Origin: Peptococcaceae bacterium
GTDB lineage: Bacteria > Bacillota > Desulfotomaculia > Desulfotomaculales > JACDOK01
Direction of reading: 5' to 3'
Assembly (NCBI GenBank): GCA_017656185.1
Contig: JACDOK010000019.1
Coordinates: 1-43,217 of the forward strand
DNA: 43,217 nt
Under the pieces are notes generated by a model. It made no database searches. It was given only the letters and a program-made list of their open reading frames with translations, and was not told the origin of the DNA. Below, piece after piece: positions 7,804-14,972 of the stretch. Position 1 is the first letter of the stretch. Each line of letters starts with the position of its first letter. A program made the translations under genes and the position numbers.

Positions 7804-9346
7804 AAAGCTGTTAGGTGCTGCATTTCTTTTGATGGTCGTCACTTTTTTAGGCAAAATTGCCGGTTTTTTGCGCGAAGTGTTTATTGCCGCGGAGTTTGGC
7901 ACAAGCCACAATGCCGATATTTTCGTGGCCGTCTCCACCATTCCCAATCTGCTGCTGACCATTACAGGCGGGGCTTTATCCGCTGCTTTAATTCCTATGG
8001 TTGTCCGCCTCTGCAATCAAAAGGAAACGATTCGTTTGAAACGGTTAATCAGCAGCATGTTTTCTATCACCGGTTTATCGATGATGGGCTTGGCGCTGCT
8101 TTTGTTTTTCTTTGGCGAAGAGTTTACCGGTCTTTATGTGGTTGGTTTTTCCGAAGAAGCAAAACAATTAACCTTGCAAATGATTCGGATTATCTTGCCG
8201 GCTCTTGTCGCGATCGGGTTAATCAGTTTGTTTTCATCCATTTTAAATGCTTACCAGCACTTTTTTATTCCGAGTTTAGGCCCCGTTTTTTACAGTCTCG
8301 GTGTGATTATTGCTACCGTTTTTTTCGCAAGCACGTACGGCGTGAAAAGCTTGATTATCGGTATGGCCATCGGTATTTTTGTACAACTTTTTCTTGTCAT
8401 AACCGTTACAATAAAGAAGGGTATTCCCTTTTTCCCCTCTCGAATATGGTGGAACGAAGATATTCGGCAAGTCGGCAAGCTGATGCTTCCCATTTTCATC
8501 GGGATAGGGGCGTTTCAGCTTAATATCCTGGTGGACCGGATGATGGCTTCCACTTTGCCGGAAGGAAGCCTGGCGGCACTGAACTACGCTTATCGCGTTA
8601 CACAGCTTCCGCTGAGTTTATTCGTCGGTTCGATGGTGCTGCCCTTATATCCAATGATCGCTGATAAAATCGCAAACCAGGATATGGACGGGGCAAAGGA
8701 GCTTTTGGCGAGAAGCTATCACCTGTTAGGGATTTTGCTGCTTCCGGTTATCGGGGTATTTGTTGCTCTTGCCGAACCAGTTATCGCGATCCTTTTTCAA
8801 CGAGGGCAATTTGATGCCGGTGCGGTGAAACTGACCAGCCTGGCCCTGATTCTTTATTCTTTTACCATTTTGCCGTTTGCCATGCGCGATGTGATTACCA
8901 GGGCGATGTATGCTTTACAAGACACATGGACTCCCGTGATCAACAGCGTTTTGTTAATCGCTTTGAATATTACCTTGATGGTGATATTTGTTCCCAAGTT
9001 AGGGATGATTGCCATAGCAGGCTCGACTTCCATTTCTTTCATCTTTGCTTATTTTCGTTTAAGGTATAAATTGATTAGAAAAATAGGAAAGACGGGTGGT
9101 AAAGAAGAACAGAAGTTATGGTTTAAAATTTGGCGCAATGCCTTTGTTTTTACGATCATTACTTGGGGAAGTTATCACGGGTTGATGTTTATTTGGTCCA
9201 AACCCATTGGAATGGAACTATGGCTTCGAACGTTAGTTAGTTTAGCAATTGGTGGATTTGTCTATCTTTATTTAACATTTCAAATTAATACCCCTGAAGT
9301 AGATTGGTTGAAAACGCGCTTGCAACAGTTGCTTGGCAGAAAATAA
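7790..9346 (+). CDS. MurJ/MviN-family lipid-linked polysaccharide flippase
   Basis: The 518-residue multi-spanning protein has the MviN/MurJ signature: an opening helix with GKIAGFLREVFIAAEFGTS, conserved NLLLTITGGALSAALIP in helix 2, and FQRGQFDA near residue 340. MOP-superfamily members of this type flip undecaprenyl-linked precursors across the membrane. A second full-length MurJ is encoded at 25709-27262 in the GC-rich part of the window. This copy sits inside a glycosyltransferase operon and so is more likely a Wzx-like flippase for the polysaccharide repeat than the essential lipid II flippase; that is inference. It overlaps the preceding gene by 14 bases, has GGGAG upstream and shares the AT-rich composition of the cassette. 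Confidence 0.87.
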   Translation: MSQVKKLLGAAFLLMVVTFLGKIAGFLREVFIAAEFGTSHNADIFVAVSTIPNLLLTITGGALSAALIPMVVRLCNQKETIRLKRLISSMFSITGLSMMGLALLLFFFGEEFTGLYVVGFSEEAKQLTLQMIRIILPALVAIGLISLFSSILNAYQHFFIPSLGPVFYSLGVIIATVFFASTYGVKSLIIGMAIGIFVQLFLVITVTIKKGIPFFPSRIWWNEDIRQVGKLMLPIFIGIGAFQLNILVDRMMASTLPEGSLAALNYAYRVTQLPLSLFVGSMVLPLYPMIADKIANQDMDGAKELLARSYHLLGILLLPVIGVFVALAEPVIAILFQRGQFDAGAVKLTSLALILYSFTILPFAMRDVITRAMYALQDTWTPVINSVLLIALNITLMVIFVPKLGMIAIAGSTSISFIFAYFRLRYKLIRKIGKTGGKEEQKLWFKIWRNAFVFTIITWGSYHGLMFIWSKPIGMELWLRTLVSLAIGGFVYLYLTFQINTPEVDWLKTRLQQLLGRK

Positions 9347-9371
9347 AAAGGACAGGAGAAGGTTATGCGTC

Positions 9372-10598
9372 ATGAAACATCTACACCGCTTGTTGTGGAT
9401 CCTTGCGTTTTTCCCGTGGCTGGATTTTATCATCCGCACCAATCTTCCTTCCGTGATCGGGAGCATCTGGGATGATATCTTTTTGCTCTTGATCCTTGTA
9501 ACCTTATGGCTGTATAAACGCCGTGAACCGAGGTACTTGTCGGTTCCAGGATCGGTTAAATGGCCGTTTTTGCTCTTTTTGTTCTTTTGTTTAAGCTCTG
9601 TCGTTGTTCATATCGTTCCGCTGCCGGTAAGCATCGATGCGATACGGGTCATCTTTCAGCCGGTGCTCTTTGCTCTCATCACCATGTATCTTCTAGATGA
9701 CGAAGAAACATCAGCCCGGTTTATGAACTTTTTACTTATCAGTACCGTTTTAATCGCCGTTTTCGGCATCATCCAATACGTGTTTAAAATAGATACCGGG
9801 CTTTGGAAACATGCGAAAGACACCGCTCAGTTTCGCATTGTGTCCATTTTCAGCAACCCCAACGCCTTAGCTGCCTATTTTAATATGATCTTAGCGTTTA
9901 CAGTAGCATCAGTTCTATTACTTAAGGATAAAAAGCAAAAGCTGTTATATCTCCTGGTATCACTCGTTATTTTTGTGGCGCTGCTTCTTACCTTTTCCCG
10001 CAGTGCCTGGATTGCCTTTGTCATAATGGTGCTTTACTTTGTCTTTGTCTGGAACAAAAAATGGTTAATCGCAATTCCCGTTTTCCTTGCCTCGACGCCG
10101 TTTATTCTGCCGCAGGGTATGATCAACCGTTTTGCCAAGCTGTTTGATCCAACGTATTATCAAATGAGCAGCGAGTATGGGAGGCTTGCCTTTTGGGCTG
10201 CGGCATTGGAAAAGATTAAAGAAAATCCACTCCTTGGCGTAGGACTGGGCATGTTTGGGGATTCGGTAGCCCTGCGGCATAATATTCCCTTTGCCACTTG
10301 GGTGGATAACCATTATTTAAAATTAGGGGCAGAAATCGGGGTCCCTGGTTTAATCTGCTTCATGCTCTTGTTGTTTATGCTGTTCCGCTTGGCGCATCGA
10401 TTGTACCTGACAGCGAAAACGGATAAACAGCGCATCTATGCCTTGGGCGTTGCCGGTGTGATTATTACCATGAGTATTCAAAACGTGACGGCAAGCATCT
10501 TAGAAGCACTCGCCGATGCCATTTACTTTTACGCCCTGACCGGTATATTATTTGCTTTTGTTTTTAAAGCCAAAAAGGAAGGTAAGTGCAGCCCATGA
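9372..10598 (+). CDS. O-antigen ligase/Wzy-like polysaccharide polymerase
   Basis: The 408-residue membrane protein has about ten hydrophobic segments and the Wzy_C/O-antigen ligase landmarks: SNPNALAAYFN in one helix, TFSRSAWIAF, then a large extracytoplasmic loop and the conserved NPLLGVGLGMFG and DNHYLKLGAEIGVPGL. Such proteins polymerise or transfer lipid-linked glycans on the outer face of the membrane; TuaE of the Bacillus teichuronic operon is a comparable case. ATG 9372 is preferred because AGGAGAAGG ends about 10 bases upstream; an upstream TTG at 9333 lies inside the previous gene. Polymerase versus ligase cannot be separated from sequence alone, but the position between a flippase and glycosyltransferases favours polymerase. 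Confidence 0.82.
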   Translation: MKHLHRLLWILAFFPWLDFIIRTNLPSVIGSIWDDIFLLLILVTLWLYKRREPRYLSVPGSVKWPFLLFLFFCLSSVVVHIVPLPVSIDAIRVIFQPVLFALITMYLLDDEETSARFMNFLLISTVLIAVFGIIQYVFKIDTGLWKHAKDTAQFRIVSIFSNPNALAAYFNMILAFTVASVLLLKDKKQKLLYLLVSLVIFVALLLTFSRSAWIAFVIMVLYFVFVWNKKWLIAIPVFLASTPFILPQGMINRFAKLFDPTYYQMSSEYGRLAFWAAALEKIKENPLLGVGLGMFGDSVALRHNIPFATWVDNHYLKLGAEIGVPGLICFMLLLFMLFRLAHRLYLTAKTDKQRIYALGVAGVIITMSIQNVTASILEALADAIYFYALTGILFAFVFKAKKEGKCSP

Positions 10599-11740
10599 AG
10601 GTTATGCAGGTGATTGGCGGCGGGGAAAAAGGTGGGTCTCGCAGCCATATCATTACGCTTGGCAAGGAACTACGCAAAAAAGGCGTTCATGTAGAGCTCG
10701 TTTGTTTTTTGGATGATGTCGTCGCCAAATCGGCACGAGATGAAAATATCCCCGTTACCGTTTTTCCCATGCAACATATTTTTGACCTGCGTGTGATTAA
10801 GCAACTGCATGCATATATTAAGAAGAAAAAACCTCACCTTGTCCATACCCATGGGGTAAGGGCCAATTTTATCGGCCGGCTGGCGGCAAGACGGGCGGAT
10901 ACCCCTGTCGTTACCACTGTCCACAGCTCCATCTACCACGATTATGCCCATCTGTTAAAGAAGTTTTTTTACCACCGGATTGAAAAATTAACAAGACCTT
11001 ATACCAGCAAATTTATTGCCGTGGCCGGTTCATTGAAAAAAGAGCTTGAAGCAGACGGAATCAAAAGCGAAAAGATCGCAGTGGTATATAACGGTTTATC
11101 GCCGGATTTTCCCTTGGATACAAAACCGGCGCCGTTTTTACGAAAAGAATTGGGGATTGCCGAGGAGATTCCCGTCTTAATGACCATTGGCCGGATGGAA
11201 AGCGTAAAAAACCAGGCGATGCTGTTACAAGTGTTTGCGCTGTTAAAACAAAACGGAATCCCTTTTCACGGGGTCTTGGTAGGGGATGGGCCGTTATTAT
11301 CCGAACTGAAAGAAATGGCTGCTTCTCTTGAGATTGAAGAGGAGGTAAGCTTCTTAGGATTTCGCAAAGATATTTTTCCATTGTTATCAGAAGCCGATTT
11401 ATTTTTGCTAACATCCAAGATGGAAGGGTTACCCGTTACGCTGTTGGAAGCGATGGCTGCTTCTACCCCTGTGGTGGTAACAGGTGTAGGTGGGATGCCG
11501 GAAATTGTTCAACTTGCCCAAAACGGCTATGTGGTTCCCGTGGACGATATGGAACAATTTGCAGCAAGGATTCAAGCGCTTCTCGTCCAACCAGACTTAA
11601 AACAAAAACTGGCGGAAAACGGCCGCCAAGCCCTGCGGAAACATTTTACGGCAGAACAATTTATTAAGCATACGCTGCAAGTATATCAAGAGGTCCTCGC
11701 AGAAAAGAGCAAAGCGGGGAAAAAAGAGGCGGGATCATGA
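10595..11740 (+). CDS. GT4-family glycosyltransferase
   Basis: The 381-residue GT-B glycosyltransferase shows the N-terminal MKVMQVIGGGEKGGSRSHI loop, the LVHTHGVRANFIGRLAA acceptor-side motif, and in the C-terminal half the donor site with VLVGDGPLL and the EX7E pair in EGLPVTLLEAMA. This retaining GT4 family includes TuaC and many capsular or wall enzymes. The start ATG overlaps the previous stop as ATGA; an in-frame GTG 9 bases earlier is possible because GGAAGG lies close by. It is followed by csaB with a second ATGA overlap, so the three genes are tightly coupled. The sugar specificity is unknown. Confidence 0.87.
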   Translation: MKVMQVIGGGEKGGSRSHIITLGKELRKKGVHVELVCFLDDVVAKSARDENIPVTVFPMQHIFDLRVIKQLHAYIKKKKPHLVHTHGVRANFIGRLAARRADTPVVTTVHSSIYHDYAHLLKKFFYHRIEKLTRPYTSKFIAVAGSLKKELEADGIKSEKIAVVYNGLSPDFPLDTKPAPFLRKELGIAEEIPVLMTIGRMESVKNQAMLLQVFALLKQNGIPFHGVLVGDGPLLSELKEMAASLEIEEEVSFLGFRKDIFPLLSEADLFLLTSKMEGLPVTLLEAMAASTPVVVTGVGGMPEIVQLAQNGYVVPVDDMEQFAARIQALLVQPDLKQKLAENGRQALRKHFTAEQFIKHTLQVYQEVLAEKSKAGKKEAGS

Positions 11741-12855
11741 GAAAAGGGGTCGTGATCGTGGGTTATTACGGGGCCAACAATACCGGGGATGAAGCGATAC
11801 TGACCGGGATGATCCACGCCTTAAAGGCGCAAGGAATTACGGATATTACGGTTCTCAGCCGGGATCCGGAACAAACGAGAAAAATCCACGGCGTAAACAG
11901 CATCTATATTGGCCGCCGGTTTGACGGGTTAATAGAAATTTTTCATAAGATGCGCAAAAGCAAGCTGTTTATCTTGGGTGGCGGCGGCCTGCTGCAGGAT
12001 TATTCAAGGCGTGTTGTTCCATATTGGTTAAGCCGGGTGTTATTGGCCCTGTTGGCTCGTACTCCGGTGATGTATTATGCCCAAGGAATCGGACCGCTTC
12101 GGACCAAAGAAGCAAAGCGCCTTGTTCGCCTTATTTCAAACCGTGTCAAATGGATTACCGTTCGCGATGAAGAATCATTAAGTCTTTTACAAGAGCTCGG
12201 CGTTTTTAAACCGCGGATGGAAGTAACTGCCGATCCTGCTTTGGGGATAAAGGTTACTTCCAACGGGCTTGATTTGTTGCGCCAGGCAGGGATAATACTT
12301 GATCCCCGTAAAATTAAAGTAGGAATCTCTTTGCGTTCTTGGAAGGGGGAAGAAAGCTATCTTCCCGTATTGATTCAGGCGCTTCAGCGGTTAAAAGAGG
12401 AATATGACGTGCAATATATCTTTTTCCCGTTCCAATTTGGAGAAGATGAAGGGATTAGTCAAAAAGTGATGGAAGCAGTAGAGGCGGAAGATGCCTGTCT
12501 TCTAAAAGGGACTTATACCCCGGAACAGGTGGCGGCGATGTTAAAAGAGATGGACGGCGTCATTGCCATGCGCCTGCATGCGGTCATTTTAAGTGCTGTT
12601 TCCTTTGTTCCCTCTTTTGGCTTAATCTATGATCCCAAAGTGCTTCGATTTATGGAACGGGCCGGAATTGCAGCATATAGCGTTTCGCTGGAAAGGATGC
12701 AGGAGAAAGAAGAAGCATTTAACAAGCAACTCGTCGATTGGTTAGCTGCAAGGCAGCAGATCAGCGAACAGATGGAACCACGCGTTGAAGCGATGATGCG
12801 ACTCTCACTTCGCAGCGCAGAGATTGCAAAACAATTGATGAACGATTTTCAATAG
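11737..12855 (+). CDS. csaB: polysaccharide pyruvyl transferase (CsaB-like)
   Basis: The 372-residue protein matches the CsaB pyruvyltransferase family: VIVGYYGANNTGDEAIL near the N-terminus, the glycine-rich LFILGGGGLLQDYSR (about residues 77-91), YYAQGIGPL, the DPAL segment (about 165), and the C-terminal MRLHAVILSA. These enzymes transfer pyruvate from phosphoenolpyruvate to a sugar, often ManNAc, of secondary cell-wall polymers. The ketal is the ligand for SLH domains of S-layer proteins. Its presence is the best clue that the cassette makes a peptidoglycan-linked secondary polymer. It overlaps the upstream GT4 gene as ATGA. No CsaA-type or S-layer gene is seen in the window, so the link to an S-layer is inferred. 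Confidence 0.88.
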   Translation: MRKGVVIVGYYGANNTGDEAILTGMIHALKAQGITDITVLSRDPEQTRKIHGVNSIYIGRRFDGLIEIFHKMRKSKLFILGGGGLLQDYSRRVVPYWLSRVLLALLARTPVMYYAQGIGPLRTKEAKRLVRLISNRVKWITVRDEESLSLLQELGVFKPRMEVTADPALGIKVTSNGLDLLRQAGIILDPRKIKVGISLRSWKGEESYLPVLIQALQRLKEEYDVQYIFFPFQFGEDEGISQKVMEAVEAEDACLLKGTYTPEQVAAMLKEMDGVIAMRLHAVILSAVSFVPSFGLIYDPKVLRFMERAGIAAYSVSLERMQEKEEAFNKQLVDWLAARQQISEQMEPRVEAMMRLSLRSAEIAKQLMNDFQ

Positions 12856-12882
12856 AGACCAAATCATAGAAAAGAAGGGATT

Positions 12883-14193
12883 ATGGTGATGGAAAGAAAG
12901 AAAATTACCGTAATTGGCTTGGGATTTGTCGGTTTACCACTTTCCTTAAGTTTTGCCATGCGGGGTTATCCGGTGATTGGGCTTGATGTAAACCAATCTT
13001 TAATTGAAGATTTAAATCAAGGGATTACCTATCATTTAGAGCAGTATCAAGGGAAAACCATTCAAGAAATTCTAAAAGAAGCACTGGCAAATGGAACCTT
13101 TAAAGCAACAAGCAACTACCGAGAAGCGTTTGCTGAATCGGATACTTATATCGTTACCGTCAGCCTTCCTGTCAAAGAAGGAATGCCGGTTTATGACTAT
13201 TTTGAAGCTGCGATGATGGATTTAGGGAAAGGACTAAAACAAGGCGATCTTGTTCTTATCCGCAGTACCGTTGTACCGGGGACGACGGAAGAAATTGCCA
13301 AACCGATTCTGGAAAAAGAAAGTGGACTTAAGGCAGAAAAGGATTTCTATCTCGCCTATGCATCAGAACGTATTGCCGAAGGGAAAGCATTTGAAGAGTT
13401 TGAAAACATGCCGACCATCGTAGCTGGGATTAGCCCGGAAAGCGCAGAAAAGGCGAAAGAAGTTTTGCGCTTAATTTCAAAAGCAGAGATTCATGTCGCT
13501 TCCGATATGAAAGTGGTAGAGACTGCCAAAGTGTTTGAAAATGTTTCCCGTGACGTCAATATTGCCATGGCCAATCAATTTGCCCAGTTTTGTCAGGCTT
13601 TAGGGATTGATACGATGGAAACCTTCCGTATGGCAAACACCCATAAACGCGTTAATCTCTTAACCCCCGGCCCTGGTGTGGGCGGCTGTTGTTTGCCAAG
13701 TGCCTATTATTATCTTCGTCCTAAACAAGTGGAGCTAAATATCGATCTTTCTCTACTGCAAATGGCACGGATGATCAATGATCAAGTGCCGGCGCGGATT
13801 GTGGACATGATCGATTATATGCTTAAAAAACAAGGAAAATTACTCCAAGGGGCGGAAGCCGCCGTACTTGGATTAGCGATGAAAGATTATTCCAATGATG
13901 ATCGCAACAGCCCTGCCCATTACGTATGCAGGCGTTTAATAGAAAAAGGTGTGATAGTAAAGGCATATGATCCTGCTGTTCATTCCCGTGCCGCTTATGC
14001 CGTCGATTCGCTGGAGCAAGCGATTGAACAAGCAGATGCCCTGGTCGTGCTTGCAAAACAAAAAGCCTTTGACGGTTTAAATCTTACTTCCATTAAAGAG
14101 AGGATGAAAGATCATCCTATTTTAGTCGATACCAAACATCTATTCAGCAAAGAACAAGCCCAAGAATTAGGCTTTGATTATTTTGCCATCTAA
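12883..14193 (+). CDS. UDP-sugar 6-dehydrogenase (UDP-ManNAc/UDP-hexose dehydrogenase family)
   Basis: The 436-residue protein has the N-terminal NAD-binding motif VIGLGFVGLPLSLSFA (about residues 10-25), the STVVPGTTEE central motif and a UDP-binding C-terminal domain. The VGLPLS variant fits the WecC/TviB group acting on N-acetylhexosamine nucleotides better than UDP-glucose dehydrogenases. The catalytic loop is odd: it reads GPGVGGCCLPSAYYYL (263-278). C270 aligns with the catalytic cysteine, but the usual His before it is Cys and the conserved Asp four residues later is Ala274. That could weaken thioester hydrolysis or signal altered specificity. Starts at 12883 and 12889 are both possible. 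It precedes a TagA/WecG transferase, which suggests UDP-ManNAcA production and use, an inference. Confidence 0.85.
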   Translation: MVMERKKITVIGLGFVGLPLSLSFAMRGYPVIGLDVNQSLIEDLNQGITYHLEQYQGKTIQEILKEALANGTFKATSNYREAFAESDTYIVTVSLPVKEGMPVYDYFEAAMMDLGKGLKQGDLVLIRSTVVPGTTEEIAKPILEKESGLKAEKDFYLAYASERIAEGKAFEEFENMPTIVAGISPESAEKAKEVLRLISKAEIHVASDMKVVETAKVFENVSRDVNIAMANQFAQFCQALGIDTMETFRMANTHKRVNLLTPGPGVGGCCLPSAYYYLRPKQVELNIDLSLLQMARMINDQVPARIVDMIDYMLKKQGKLLQGAEAAVLGLAMKDYSNDDRNSPAHYVCRRLIEKGVIVKAYDPAVHSRAAYAVDSLEQAIEQADALVVLAKQKAFDGLNLTSIKERMKDHPILVDTKHLFSKEQAQELGFDYFAI

Positions 14194-14206
14194 GTAAGGG
14201 ATGGAT

Positions 14207-14938
14207 ATGCAGCTAAAAACCGTACGCGTCTTGGGAAAACCAGTTCATCTGGTCAATATGCAGGAAGCGGTTTCCTATCTTCGCGGGCAAATGGCAGAAG
14301 GGATCAAACAATTTGTCATTGCCCAAAATCCGGAAAAAATAATGAAATCCCTGCAAGATGAAGAATTGTCTGCTATTATGGAAAAGAAAGCCACTTTACT
14401 GATCGCGGACGGCGTAGGCCTTGTCATTGCGGGGAGGATTTTGGGCCTGCCTCCCATTTCCCGCGTTACCGGGGTCGGGTTGTTTGAAGAAATGGTAAAA
14501 GCGGCCAATGAAGAAGGGAAAAAGGTCTTTCTCTACGGCGCCGCAGCGCAAGTGGTGAAAAAAACGGGAGAGATCCTTCAGCAGCGCTATCCTAATTTGC
14601 GAATTGTAGGGACGCAAGATGGTTACGAGAAAGATATGGAGAAGATCATAACCAAAATCCAACAGGCAAAGCCTGATTATTTATTTGTGGCGTTGGGTTC
14701 GCCAAGGCAGGAAAAATGGATTGCCAAATATTTTGACCGGCTTCCGGTACAACTGGCGATGGGGGTAGGGGGAACGTTTGACGTTTTGACGGGTAATGTT
14801 AAACGCGCCCCTGTCTTAATGCAAAAGATCGGCTTAGAGTGGCTGTACCGGTTGTTAAAACAGCCTTCGCGAGCAAAAAGAATGATCAACCTTCCTAAGT
14901 TTTTGTGGCGAGTGATCAAAGCAAAGTTTAATTTCTAA
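14207..14938 (+). CDS. TagA/WecG/CpsF-family glycosyltransferase (GT26)
   Basis: The 243-residue protein has the GT26 features: NPEKIMKSLQD, the ADGVGLVIAGRILG motif containing the catalytic-base Asp, ALGSPRQEKWIAK, GVGGTFDVLTGNVKRAP and GLEWLYRLLKQP. TagA adds ManNAc and WecG adds ManNAcA to undecaprenyl-PP-GlcNAc, the second step of wall or antigen chain assembly. The following membrane-binding C-terminal tail (KRMINLPKFLWRVIKAKF) is also typical. The upstream dehydrogenase makes a ManNAcA donor plausible, and a WecA/TagO homologue at 19386 could supply the acceptor. AAGGG at 14196-14200 touches an ATG at 14201, so ATG 14207 is the better start. No MnaA/WecB epimerase is present in the window. 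Confidence 0.87.
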   Translation: MQLKTVRVLGKPVHLVNMQEAVSYLRGQMAEGIKQFVIAQNPEKIMKSLQDEELSAIMEKKATLLIADGVGLVIAGRILGLPPISRVTGVGLFEEMVKAANEEGKKVFLYGAAAQVVKKTGEILQQRYPNLRIVGTQDGYEKDMEKIITKIQQAKPDYLFVALGSPRQEKWIAKYFDRLPVQLAMGVGGTFDVLTGNVKRAPVLMQKIGLEWLYRLLKQPSRAKRMINLPKFLWRVIKAKFNF

Positions 14939-14972
14939 CTTTTATCTTCTTCTTAATGAGAGGATTTTTTTG

